DNA of 44,220 nucleotides from positions 1 to 44,220 of the forward strand of contig JAEEXV010000232.1 of the NCBI GenBank assembly GCA_016287975.1, given 5' to 3'. The notes under the pieces were generated by a model that worked only from the letters and a program-made list of their open reading frames with translations, searched no databases and was not told the origin of the DNA. Origin of the DNA: Lentisphaeria bacterium. Its GTDB lineage: Bacteria > Verrucomicrobiota > Lentisphaeria > Oligosphaerales > Oligosphaeraceae. The translations under genes were made by a program, and so were the position numbers. Shown piece by piece: positions 29,932 through 38,704 of the stretch. Each line of letters opens with the position of its first letter. The stretch's first letter is position 1.

Positions 29932-30609
29932 ATGATTCTGCGATTTGCAAGACACGGGCAGCCCGCCCTCGAAGGGATGCCCCGCGGCGCCAACCACGAG
30001 CTGCCGCCTGGGGACTATCCGCTGTCGCGGCTGGGGCTTCAGCAGGCACACTTCCTGGGGCGCTTCCTCCAGTCCGAGGGCTTCCGCGGCCTCATCCTCT
30101 CCTCCCCGTACGCGCGCACCGCCGAGACCGCGGATGCCGTCGCGATGGAGTGCGGGCTCTCCTTCCACCTGGAGCCGCGCCTGCAGGAGATGCGCTTCTA
30201 CCCTGAGCCGCCGTGCCCTGGCATGACCATCGCGGAACTGCGCGCAAACTATCCGCGCGTCGCCCCCGACGCGACCCTCGCCTGGCCCTGGCTCACCCCA
30301 GGCGGCAAGGAGGAACTCGACGCCGTCCGCGCCCGCGTCGACCGCTTTCTCGCGGAATTGCTGGCCGCCCCGCCCGCCGAGGAAATCCTGCTCATCGGTC
30401 ATGGCGCCTCCATCCAGTCCCTCAAATGGAATCTCTTCGCCCGCTGCAGCTACGACGGACCCGACCACCACAACTGGAACTGCTCCGTCTCACGCTTCGA
30501 CATCACCCCGAAGGGCATCCGCATGGTCGACCTGGCCCGCTACGACTTCATGCCGCAGGAAGTCATCACCAGCAACAAACGCCTCTTCGGCGACCCTGAG
30601 TGCGTCTGA
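29932..30609 (+). CDS. Histidine phosphatase family (phosphoglycerate-mutase-like) protein
   Basis: 225 aa. The catalytic RHG is in LRFARHGQPAL at the N-terminus (His about 8) and the second histidine in LIGHGASIQS (about 158); LSSPYARTAETA is the usual arginine-bearing segment. Such enzymes are phosphomonoesterases or mutases using a phosphohistidine. Many relatives act on sugar phosphates or alpha-ribazole phosphate; no cobalamin genes are nearby. The ATG at 29932 is taken instead of a TTG nine bases earlier. Its stop codon touches the start of the next gene (TGAATG), so translation is probably coupled. Confidence 0.85.
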   Translation: MILRFARHGQPALEGMPRGANHELPPGDYPLSRLGLQQAHFLGRFLQSEGFRGLILSSPYARTAETADAVAMECGLSFHLEPRLQEMRFYPEPPCPGMTIAELRANYPRVAPDATLAWPWLTPGGKEELDAVRARVDRFLAELLAAPPAEEILLIGHGASIQSLKWNLFARCSYDGPDHHNWNCSVSRFDITPKGIRMVDLARYDFMPQEVITSNKRLFGDPECV

Positions 30610-31326
30610 ATGAACCGCATCCTCTTCATCAGCGACCTCCACCTCGGCGACACGCGCAACGCCCCAGGACGCGACGAGCGCCTCCTCGCACGCCTCGCCG
30701 AACTGATCCGACGCCGCGAATACCGCGCCGTCCTCAACCTCGGCGACACCGTCTCGCGCGCCGAATTCCTCCCGAACGGCGCCGCCACCCCGACGCTCTT
30801 CCGCGCCTACCGCCGCTGGCGGGACACGCTGGGCGTCCCCTTCCGCGAGTGCGCAATCTTCCGCGAGCGCCCCTTCTTCCAGGAGATCTTCGGCCAGGAC
30901 GAGGACTCCGCCTGGGACGGCCTCCCTGGCGCCACCGTCCTGACCTTCTCGCCGCGCCACGAGGACGACCACGAGGCCACCGATGCCCAATGGCAGTGGC
31001 TCTCCGCGCAGATCGCCGCCGCCGCAGGGCGCACCGTGATCATCGGCTCGCACGTCCCCTACCCCGCCTGCTGCAGCCGCCCCGACACCCCAGGCATCTA
31101 CCTGCCCGTCCCGCCCGCGATCCGACGCCAGCTGGAGACGCGGGGCGCGCCCGCCTTCTGGGCGGGCGGACACTTCCACTGGAACGTGGAGCCGCCGCTG
31201 ACGCGCGGCAGCCTCACCGCCTTCATGGGCGCGCGCTTCCTCATCGACGCCGAGCCCGCCAAGACCACCTATCTACGCGAACTGGACTTGGACACCCTGC
31301 AACTGCACACCATCACAGAGTTCTGA
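30610..31326 (+). CDS. Calcineurin-like metallophosphoesterase
   Basis: 238 aa. The metal-binding motifs of the family are present: ISDLHLGD near the start, LNLGDTV (about 44), GSHVPYP (about 142) and GGHFHWN (about 182). The usual GNHD block is not obvious between LGDTV and GSHVPY; FSPRHEDDHEA occupies that zone, so the dimetal site may be altered. Cytoplasmic. The start is fused to the previous stop (TGAATG) and the next gene begins one base after its own stop. Confidence 0.8.
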   Translation: MNRILFISDLHLGDTRNAPGRDERLLARLAELIRRREYRAVLNLGDTVSRAEFLPNGAATPTLFRAYRRWRDTLGVPFRECAIFRERPFFQEIFGQDEDSAWDGLPGATVLTFSPRHEDDHEATDAQWQWLSAQIAAAAGRTVIIGSHVPYPACCSRPDTPGIYLPVPPAIRRQLETRGAPAFWAGGHFHWNVEPPLTRGSLTAFMGARFLIDAEPAKTTYLRELDLDTLQLHTITEF

Positions 31327-31327
31327 C

Positions 31328-33559
31328 ATGCGCCTCACCGCCATCCTGCTGGCCCTGGCCGCCCTCGCCTTCGGCTACACCTTCGAGGAAAACACCGCCC
31401 TCCAATACCAGGAGTACACGCGGGCGGGCACCACCGCCAAACGCCGCGCCGAACTGCGCCTGTGGTTCCAGACCAAGCGCCCGCTGCGCCCCGCCCCCGC
31501 CGAGCCGCCCGCCCGCTTCGCCGCCAACGGCGTCGAGTTTGCCGTGGAGCGCGGACACGGCTATCCCGTGCACCTCTCCGTCAATGGCGGCGAGAATCTG
31601 CTCGCGAACCACGCGGCGACCTATCCCCTCTTCGAACTCCATTTGATCGACCAGGCCAAGAAGCACCGCTCCGCAGGAAACTACGGCACAAAGCCCGCCG
31701 TCCGTCCCCTCGACAACGGCCTGGAACTCACCTGGCGCCTCGCAGAGGCCACGGTCGTCGCCGTCATCGACGCCACCGACGAAGGCCACGCCCGCTTCCG
31801 CATCCAGGTCAAGGACGTGAAGGCAGGCCTCCGCCTCGACCATGTCGACTATCCCATGCTCGCCATCCGCCCCAGAGGCGACGCCGACGGCAGCCTCGTC
31901 GTCATCCCCGACCGCCGCGGCCGCCTCCGCCCGCTCCCCTCCCTTGTCCAGACCAGCATCAAGGAGTACCCGTGCTCCAACGCGCGCTTCCAGATGACCG
32001 CCACCTACGACGCCAAGGCGCGAAAGGGCCTCTATTTCGCCGCGCAGGACATTGCGGGCTGGGAGAAGAACTTCATCCAGACCTACCTCCCCGAATACCG
32101 CCTGACCTTCCTCGCTCTCCGCCGCTATCCCATGGACCGCGGACGCTTCGGCAACGCCCTCGCCGAGAGCTTCCCCGTCGTCCTCGCCGCCTTCGACGGC
32201 GACTGGTATGACGCGGCGCAGATCTACCGCCGCTGGACGCTGAAGCAGCCGTGGGCGAAGCACGGCCCCCTCCACGCCAACAAAGAGATCCCCGAGTTCA
32301 TCAAGCGCGCGCCCGTGTGGCTCCGATTCTATCTGCGCGCAAGCCGAAACATGACCCCCGCCCAGGTCGTGGTCATGTCCCGCGAATGGGCCGAGTTCCT
32401 GCCTGGACGCACCATCCCCGCCGAGCTCTTCCACTACTCGGACTTCAAGGAGCCCTCCTTCCCGAGCAAATACCCCGTCTGCGAATACTACGGCTACACT
32501 GCGCGACCGTTCCCCGGTCTCCCCGAGGCCCTGAAGGCCATCCACGCGCTCGGCATCCGCTGCTGCGTCTTCCTCCAGAGCGAGATCGTCAACCAGAACG
32601 CCCCCGAAAACGCCCCCCTCGCCCCCGCCTGCAAGACCGACGCCGACGGCAAGCCCCGCCTCTACCTGGACGAGCGCAGCTACGTCTGCCGGATGTCCCC
32701 CGTCTGGCGCCGCCGCACCGAGGAACTCGTCCGCCACCTGCTTCAGATGGGCTTTGTCGGAATCTACCTGGACACCTTCGCGAAGAGCAAGCCCGACTAC
32801 GAGTGCTTCAGCCCCGGCCACGGCCATCCCGTCGGCGGCGGCAACACGGACTTCATCAGCCAGCACACCTACGGCGAACTCGTGCGCAAGACAGGGCGCG
32901 CCCTGAATCCAGAGTTCTTCCTCGTCGGCGAGGCCTGCACCGAGCCCTACATGGACATCCTTGACGTGAAGGAGAACGCCACCCATACCGACCCTGATGC
33001 CATCTTCCTGGAGCGCGTCATCTACGGCGACTACTATCTCCCCCACGGGCGCACCATCTCCGACGGCGACGCCAGCTACGCCAAGTTCCTTGGCCTGGAC
33101 TTCCTCAACGGCATGATCCCAGGCCGTTTCTTCAACGGCCCGCCGCGCGACCCACACCGCCGCAAGGTCCTGCGGGAGGTCATCGGCTACACTGACACAG
33201 GATACGAGTTCCTGCGCTGCGGCCAGATGCTCCGCGCCCTCCCCTTCGCGCAAAATGGCGAGAAGGTCACCGTCGAGGAAATGCGGAACAAGATCCCCAT
33301 CGCACGCTGGCAGAACTCCGTCTTCCGCTCCTGCAAAGGCCGCGCCGTCGCCGTCTACGTCTTCCACTTTGGCGACACGCCCGCGAAGAACACGCTGCTC
33401 CTGCCCGACGGCACGGAATGGGGCTTCTCCCCGCAGGCGCAGGTCTTCCGCCTCGCGTCCGACGGCGGGAAAACACCGCTCGGCGCCCTCGGCCAACTCC
33501 GCTCCATCCCCCTTGACCTCCCACCCGACGGCATCTCCGCCTTCCTCATCGTCCCCTGA
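31328..33559 (+). CDS. Secreted DUF6259-like putative glycosidase (copy 2)
   Basis: 743 aa, with a short signal peptide (LTAILLALAALAFGYTF). It parallels the protein at 24675 along its whole length: [95 protein letters not shown]. The Asp of YLDTFAKSK and the Glu of VGEACTE are conserved between the copies and are the best catalytic candidates. The two copies are not near-identical, so the duplication is old and probably gave different substrate or linkage preferences. It starts one base after the metallophosphoesterase stop. Confidence 0.75.
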   Translation: MRLTAILLALAALAFGYTFEENTALQYQEYTRAGTTAKRRAELRLWFQTKRPLRPAPAEPPARFAANGVEFAVERGHGYPVHLSVNGGENLLANHAATYPLFELHLIDQAKKHRSAGNYGTKPAVRPLDNGLELTWRLAEATVVAVIDATDEGHARFRIQVKDVKAGLRLDHVDYPMLAIRPRGDADGSLVVIPDRRGRLRPLPSLVQTSIKEYPCSNARFQMTATYDAKARKGLYFAAQDIAGWEKNFIQTYLPEYRLTFLALRRYPMDRGRFGNALAESFPVVLAAFDGDWYDAAQIYRRWTLKQPWAKHGPLHANKEIPEFIKRAPVWLRFYLRASRNMTPAQVVVMSREWAEFLPGRTIPAELFHYSDFKEPSFPSKYPVCEYYGYTARPFPGLPEALKAIHALGIRCCVFLQSEIVNQNAPENAPLAPACKTDADGKPRLYLDERSYVCRMSPVWRRRTEELVRHLLQMGFVGIYLDTFAKSKPDYECFSPGHGHPVGGGNTDFISQHTYGELVRKTGRALNPEFFLVGEACTEPYMDILDVKENATHTDPDAIFLERVIYGDYYLPHGRTISDGDASYAKFLGLDFLNGMIPGRFFNGPPRDPHRRKVLREVIGYTDTGYEFLRCGQMLRALPFAQNGEKVTVEEMRNKIPIARWQNSVFRSCKGRAVAVYVFHFGDTPAKNTLLLPDGTEWGFSPQAQVFRLASDGGKTPLGALGQLRSIPLDLPPDGISAFLIVP

Positions 33560-33570
33560 ACACCGCCACA

Positions 33571-33622
33571 GCCGATTCCAAATCGGCCCAAAAATGGGCC
33601 GACACAGAACGCCGGGGCCTGG
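33571..33622. repeat. Dispersed 40-bp hairpin element (copy 3)
   Basis: CGGCCCA AAAA TGGGCCG stem followed by ACACAGAACGCCGGGGCCTG, matching the elements at 22426. A second small inverted repeat, GCCGAT/ATCGGC, partly overlaps it on the left. It lies in the 107-base gap after the second DUF6259-like gene. Confidence 0.75.
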
Positions 33623-33666
33623 ATCCTGGGTCCCTGCCTCCAAATCCCGTCTCTCCCATCACCATC

Positions 33667-36396
33667 ATGCAATCCCCCAGCCAATTGTTCCGCCTCGCCT
33701 CCCGCCATCTCCGCATGGACGCCCTGCTGCGCAACGCAGCCGCCCTCTACGTCTGGGAGAAGGATCCAGGCTACGCCAACTTCAAGAAGTCCGCCGAGGT
33801 CTGCGTCCGCGCCCTGGAGGAGGCGGGCTTCTCCGACATCGAGAAGATCCCCCTCCCCGCCGACGGCGTGACCACTTTCATGGACCACACCATGCCTCAG
33901 GCGTGGGACCGCATCGGCCGCTGCACCTTTGAACTCCTCGCCCCGAAACTCCCTGCCAAAAAGCGCCTCCTCTGCGATTCCGACCGCGATCCTTTGGAGG
34001 CGGGCATCTGGAGCCCGCCCACCCCAAAAGACGGCCTGGTCGGCGAGGTCGTCGACGGCGACGCGGAGGGCGCCGACGTCACGGGGCGCTTCGTCTTCAC
34101 CCGCGAACCCCCGAAGAACCGCTGCATGATCGCCTGGAGCCAGGCGGGCGCGCTCGGCGTCGTCTGCACCAGGATGGAGGCCGCCGACGTCGCCCCCGAC
34201 AACCTCTGCTGGATGAACGGCGTCGGACACTACGGCTGGTACTACTCGAAGGACGACCGACGCCTCCCCGTCTTCGTCCTGACCCCGCGCCGCGCCCTGT
34301 TCCTGGAAACTCTCCTGAAAAAGGGGCCCATCCGCGCACGCGGCGTGATGCGCACCCGTATCCACGACGGCGTGATCCACACCGTCACAGGGCGCATTCC
34401 TGGCGATTCCCCCGAGGAACTCGTGCTCCTCGCGCACCTCTACGAACCCTTCCTGGCGGACGACGCCGTCGGCTTCGCGGGCTGCGTCGAGGCGGGACGC
34501 ATGCTGAAGCAACTGGCGGCGGCTGGCCGCATCCGCCTCCGCCGCTCGCTGCGAGTCGTCTTCTCCATGGAGCGCTATGGCTTCTTCGGATTCTTCTCCG
34601 ACCCGAAGCGCACCCGTCGCATCTTCGCGGGCCAGAACATGGACGGCTTCTGCTCCAAGACCTACAGCCTCGGCGGAATGCCGCTGCGTTTCTTCATGAG
34701 CCCCGTCTGCAACCCATTCTTCGGCGACGTCCTCCAGAAGCGGATGCTGGACACCATCCTCCCTGACGTGAAGTACATCTGCCGCCATTCCGTCCTCCAC
34801 GACGATTCCTTCGGCGGCGATCCCGACCTCGGCTTCCCGACGCTTTGGATCGAGGAGGGCACGGGGAAATACCACCACAACAAGCACCCCGCCTTCAATG
34901 AAATCGACGAGGAACTCACCCCGCGCCTGCTGGCGCTCATCACCGCCTACGCCGCCGAACTGCTGTGCGCAGAGCCCGCCGAACTCAGGCGCCGCGCCCT
35001 CACGGAAACCCTCCGCCACTGCCGCGAACGCATCAGGGAGGTCCGCGACGCGCACCGCGCAGGCGTCATCGGCGACTGGGAGGCGGGCTACCGACTCAAA
35101 CTGGCGCGGCACTTCGCCGAAGGACGCCTGCGCTCCCTGAACAGGATGGAGCAGGGGCTCGTCTCGGAGGCGGAGATCCAGGAAGCGGTCGCCCCCGTCT
35201 TCGCGCGCGGATGGAAGGCCCCCGAGCCCGTCCTGCCAGACCTCACGCCCATGGAAGCCCGTGCCGACAACATGGTCGTCAAGCGCCTCCAGCGCGGCTG
35301 CATCCCCTTCTCGCTCGCCCGCGTGCCCGTCCACGAGCGCGTGCTCTGGCCCTGCGCCACCAACCGCCCCGTCCTGCCGCTCTCGGACGGGACCCGCTCA
35401 CTCCTGGAGGCCCTGCGCATGCAGCGCTACACGGAGAGCATTCCGCAGCAGCCCTTCACCAAGGACGAGCTGAAGTTGTACATCGACTTCATGCGCTACC
35501 TGGAGAAATACGGCTACGTCGCCATCGCCTCCCCGCGCAAGACCAGCGCGAAGGACTTCGCCGAGGCGCTCAAGGCGGTCGGCGTGCGCCGCGGCATGCA
35601 GATGGTCGTGCACACGAGCCTCGCCCCGTTCGGGCGCTTCGAGGGCGGACCGGAGCGCTACTGCCGCGAACTCCAGAAGGCCGTCGGCAAGGAGGGGACG
35701 CTGATGCTGCCCGCCTTCAACTTCTACGACATGAGCGACACGGGGGGCGTCTTCGACTGGCGCGACACCGCCGCCAAGGTCGGCGCCGCCCCCGAGTGCT
35801 TCCGCAAGATGCCTGGCGTCCTGCGCTCGCTGGACCCGACCCATTCCGTCTCCGTCTGGGGCAGGGACAAGGTCAAGTTCATCGCGCACCACCACCAGGT
35901 CCCCGCCATGCACCAGGACAGCCCCATCGGCCTCCTCGAACAGGCTGGCGGATACTGCCTCATGGTCGGATGCCACACCTCCGTCACCTTCCGACATGTC
36001 GTCGAGACCTCCAACGGCGTGCGCTGCTGCGGACAGCGCGCCGAGGAATACCCCGCCATCCTCCCCGACGGCACCCACGCCAAACTCCGCGCCTGGGCCT
36101 GGATGGACGGACACTGCCCCGCCGTCAACCACGAGGAGATCTACGGCTGGCTCAAGCGCCACGGCAAACTCTCCGAGGTCGTCCTCGGCAACTGCCACCT
36201 GCGCCTCTTCCGCCTCGCCGATTTCCGCACCGCCTACGAACGACTCCTCCATGGCCCCAACGGATGCGCGCACTGCACCATCCGCCCCCGCAAAAACGCC
36301 TTCTCCGTCCCCAGCGACTGGGATTCCAAGCGCAACCGCCTCAAGAAAAGCGACGCCTTCACTGGCGACATCGACTTCACCCGCCTCGATTCTTGA
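33667..36396 (+). CDS. M28-like peptidase domain fused to an AAC(3)-like acetyltransferase domain
   Basis: 909 aa with two enzyme-like halves. Residues about 1-430 resemble zinc aminopeptidases of the M28/DUF4910 kind: VLLAHLYEPFLADDAVGFAG (His, Asp), VVFSMERYGFFGF (Glu where M28 has Glu-Glu), QNMDGF (Asp) and HHNKHPAFNEID (His). After a helical linker, residues about 610-860 look like the aminoglycoside N3-acetyltransferase family: MVVHTSLAPFGRFEGG, TLMLPAFNF, LRSLDPTHSVSVWG (signature with the key His, about 725) and SPIGLLEQAGG. No signal peptide. AAC(3)-family proteins acetylate amino groups using acetyl-CoA; here an amino sugar is a plausible substrate. Both domain calls rest on motif recognition. 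About one CCGG. Confidence 0.72.
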   Translation: MQSPSQLFRLASRHLRMDALLRNAAALYVWEKDPGYANFKKSAEVCVRALEEAGFSDIEKIPLPADGVTTFMDHTMPQAWDRIGRCTFELLAPKLPAKKRLLCDSDRDPLEAGIWSPPTPKDGLVGEVVDGDAEGADVTGRFVFTREPPKNRCMIAWSQAGALGVVCTRMEAADVAPDNLCWMNGVGHYGWYYSKDDRRLPVFVLTPRRALFLETLLKKGPIRARGVMRTRIHDGVIHTVTGRIPGDSPEELVLLAHLYEPFLADDAVGFAGCVEAGRMLKQLAAAGRIRLRRSLRVVFSMERYGFFGFFSDPKRTRRIFAGQNMDGFCSKTYSLGGMPLRFFMSPVCNPFFGDVLQKRMLDTILPDVKYICRHSVLHDDSFGGDPDLGFPTLWIEEGTGKYHHNKHPAFNEIDEELTPRLLALITAYAAELLCAEPAELRRRALTETLRHCRERIREVRDAHRAGVIGDWEAGYRLKLARHFAEGRLRSLNRMEQGLVSEAEIQEAVAPVFARGWKAPEPVLPDLTPMEARADNMVVKRLQRGCIPFSLARVPVHERVLWPCATNRPVLPLSDGTRSLLEALRMQRYTESIPQQPFTKDELKLYIDFMRYLEKYGYVAIASPRKTSAKDFAEALKAVGVRRGMQMVVHTSLAPFGRFEGGPERYCRELQKAVGKEGTLMLPAFNFYDMSDTGGVFDWRDTAAKVGAAPECFRKMPGVLRSLDPTHSVSVWGRDKVKFIAHHHQVPAMHQDSPIGLLEQAGGYCLMVGCHTSVTFRHVVETSNGVRCCGQRAEEYPAILPDGTHAKLRAWAWMDGHCPAVNHEEIYGWLKRHGKLSEVVLGNCHLRLFRLADFRTAYERLLHGPNGCAHCTIRPRKNAFSVPSDWDSKRNRLKKSDAFTGDIDFTRLDS

Positions 36397-36640
36397 CCAC
36401 CCGCGCCGCAAGCGCTCAGCGTGTGCCGGCTTCCGCCGCAAGAATGCGGCGGCACAGCACCGCGGGGGATGATGTGCGGCGCAGGCGGCGCGAAAACAGC
36501 GGGGATGCCACACAGGCGGGGAAAATGGGGCTTGGCGCCTGGCCCAGTTCCCCCGCCCATCTCCGCGCCAGCCCTGATCATTGCCCAGCGTGTGCCGGCG
36601 GGCTTGCCCGCCGGTTGGCCCCGTTCCCCCGCCCCCTCCT
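36397..36640. repeat. Gap with two hairpin repeats
   Basis: Copy 4 of the 40-bp element lies at 36431-36470 (stem CCGCCGC AAGAAT GCGGCGG, then GCACAGCACCGCGGGGG). A different perfect hairpin, CCGGCGGGCTTGCCCGCCGG, is at 36595-36614 and recurs inverted at 40815. No gene is seen in the gap. Confidence 0.75.
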
Positions 36641-37435
36641 ATGAAACCCGCCCTTCTTTTTGCAGCAGCCGCACTGGTTTTCGCCTCCTGCGCATCGCGC
36701 GCCATCGTGGAATACGAACGCGCGTATGGCCCTGATGCGCCAGTGCCCGCCGTCGCCGCGGCATTCACCGAAACGCCCATCCAGCTGGACGGCAAGTTGG
36801 ACGAGGAGGTCTGGCGGCGCGCCCCCGCCTACACGATGGTGGAGCCGATCGAGGCGCCCGCGCCTGGCCGCGCGGCCTCCAAACTCCAGGCGAAGTGGCG
36901 GGACTTCTACGGCGGCGCCGTCCGCTTCGCCTACACCAAGGACACCCTCTACATCGCCGTCGCCGCCGAGGATGGCGACCTCGTCCAGTTCAACCAGAAG
37001 GACCAGCAGCCGCACTGGCGCTCCGGCGACCTCGTCGAAATCATGGTCAAGTCCGAAAAGGGCCCAGGCTTCTGGGAGTGCTACGCGACCCCCTGCGGAC
37101 ACCGCACCACCCTGCGCTACATTGCGCGCGGCTACTGCAACGACACCATGGCCGACTTCCGCGACGACTTCCGCACCGCCGTCCGACTCGACGGCACCCT
37201 CAACAACCGCGCCGACGTCGACCACGGCTACACGATGGAGATCGCCATCCCCTTCCAGATGCTCGAAGCCCTCGACGGCGTCCCCGTCACCGCCGACGGC
37301 GGCTGGAAGATCTTCGTCGGGCGCTACAACTACGACTGGCGCTACTCCTACCGCCAGTTGAGCGGCTTCCCGATGATGCCCGTCCCCAAGTTCGAATCCA
37401 GCGAATACTTCGCCCCCATCGTCTTCCAAAAGTAA
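36641..37435 (+). CDS. Lipoprotein with CBM9-like carbohydrate-binding domain
   Basis: 264 aa. Lipobox signal: LLFAAAALVFASCAS, cysteine about residue 18. The body resembles the CBM9-like domain: IQLDGKLDEEVWRRAPAY, VRFAYTKDTLYIAVAAEDGD, DLVEIMVKS, YTMEIAIPFQML, KIFVGRYNYDW. These beta-sandwiches bind sugars and are often attached to exported glycan enzymes; here the protein is free and lipid-anchored, so it may hold substrate at the cell surface. The start at 36641 is taken because upstream codons overlap a hairpin repeat. The oxidoreductase follows five bases after the stop. Confidence 0.82.
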   Translation: MKPALLFAAAALVFASCASRAIVEYERAYGPDAPVPAVAAAFTETPIQLDGKLDEEVWRRAPAYTMVEPIEAPAPGRAASKLQAKWRDFYGGAVRFAYTKDTLYIAVAAEDGDLVQFNQKDQQPHWRSGDLVEIMVKSEKGPGFWECYATPCGHRTTLRYIARGYCNDTMADFRDDFRTAVRLDGTLNNRADVDHGYTMEIAIPFQMLEALDGVPVTADGGWKIFVGRYNYDWRYSYRQLSGFPMMPVPKFESSEYFAPIVFQK

Positions 37436-37440
37436 CCACC

Positions 37441-38697
37441 ATGGCTCCCGTCACCCTTCTGGTCGTCGGCTGCGGATCCCGCGGCACCACCTACGCCGAG
37501 TTCGCCCTGCGCTGTCCCGACCGCGCCCGCGTCGTCGCCGTCGCCGAACCCCGCGACTTCCACCGCAACGACCTCGCCGAACGCTGCGGCGTCCCCCCCG
37601 AAATGCGCTTCCGCACCTGGCAGGAGGCCGCCGCCCGTCCGCGCCTCGCCGACGCCGTGCTCATCTGCACCCTCGACGAGGAGCACGAGGCCCCCGCCGT
37701 CGCCTTCGCCAGACTCGGCTACGCGATTCTCCTTGAAAAGCCGATGGCGCCCACCGAGCAGGCCTGCCGCAACATCGTCGCCGCCGTCAAGGCAAACCGC
37801 ACCATCTTCGCCGTCTGCCACGTCCTGCGCTACACCTCTCAGACCAGGAAGATCAAGGAACTCATCCACGACGGACGCCTGGGACGCCTCGTCTCCCTGC
37901 AGCGCCTCGAACCCGTGCGCCACTGGCACCAGTGCCACTCCTTCGTCCGCGGCAACTGGCGCAACTCCCGCGAGACCTGCTTCATGCTCCTCGCCAAATG
38001 CTGCCACGACCTCGACTGGATCCGCTACATTATGGACCGCCCCTGCGCCGCCGTCCAATCCTTCGGATCCCTCTACGAATTCACCCCGCAGAACCAGCCC
38101 GCAGGCGCCGCCGAACGCTGCGTCGACTGCCCGCACGAAGTCGAATCGCGCTGCCCCGCCTCCGCCCTCAAGATCTACCTGCGCGACCGCGCCGAAAAGG
38201 GCCTCGCCGCCGCCTGGCCCACCGATGTCCTCACTCCCGACCACACCCCGCAGGGCGTCCGCAAGGCCCTCCAAGAAGGCCCCTACGGACGCTGCGCCTA
38301 CCGCTGCGACAACGACGTCGTCGACAACCAGGTCGTCAACATCGCCTTCCGCGACGGCGCCACCGCGCAACTCCTGATGACCGCCTTCTGCAACGTCGTC
38401 GGCCGCGTCACCCGCCTCTTCGGCACCCGCGGCGACCTCTACGCCGACAACGACAAGATCACCGTCACCGACTTCCTCACCAACGAAACCGAGACCATCG
38501 TCACCGACGCCGACGACGGCACCATCCTCTCTGGACACGGTGGCGGCGATTTCCGCATCATGGACGACTTCACCGCCGCCGTCGCCGCCCATGACCCGTC
38601 CCGCATCCTGAGCGACGCCGACGAGACCCTCGAATCCCACCTGATGTGCTTCAAGGCCGAGGAATCCCGCCTCTCCCGCCGTGTCATCGACTTCTAA
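37441..38697 (+). CDS. Gfo/Idh/MocA family oxidoreductase
   Basis: 418 aa. Rossmann motif VVGCGSRGTTYAEF (about 7-20), family signature LLEKPMAPTE (about 97) and LLAKCCHDLDWIRY (about 181), where the catalytic His/Asp pair of the family lies. The cysteine cluster CVDCPHEVESRC (about 228-239) parallels the CSTCPHANTC of the oxidoreductase at 14945. It likely oxidises a sugar or sugar acid with bound NAD(P). It follows the CBM9-like lipoprotein by five bases and precedes the next gene by seven, so all three are co-translated. Distinct from the first copy in sequence; not a recent duplicate. Confidence 0.9.
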   Translation: MAPVTLLVVGCGSRGTTYAEFALRCPDRARVVAVAEPRDFHRNDLAERCGVPPEMRFRTWQEAAARPRLADAVLICTLDEEHEAPAVAFARLGYAILLEKPMAPTEQACRNIVAAVKANRTIFAVCHVLRYTSQTRKIKELIHDGRLGRLVSLQRLEPVRHWHQCHSFVRGNWRNSRETCFMLLAKCCHDLDWIRYIMDRPCAAVQSFGSLYEFTPQNQPAGAAERCVDCPHEVESRCPASALKIYLRDRAEKGLAAAWPTDVLTPDHTPQGVRKALQEGPYGRCAYRCDNDVVDNQVVNIAFRDGATAQLLMTAFCNVVGRVTRLFGTRGDLYADNDKITVTDFLTNETETIVTDADDGTILSGHGGGDFRIMDDFTAAVAAHDPSRILSDADETLESHLMCFKAEESRLSRRVIDF

Positions 38698-38704
38698 CCA
38701 CGCC

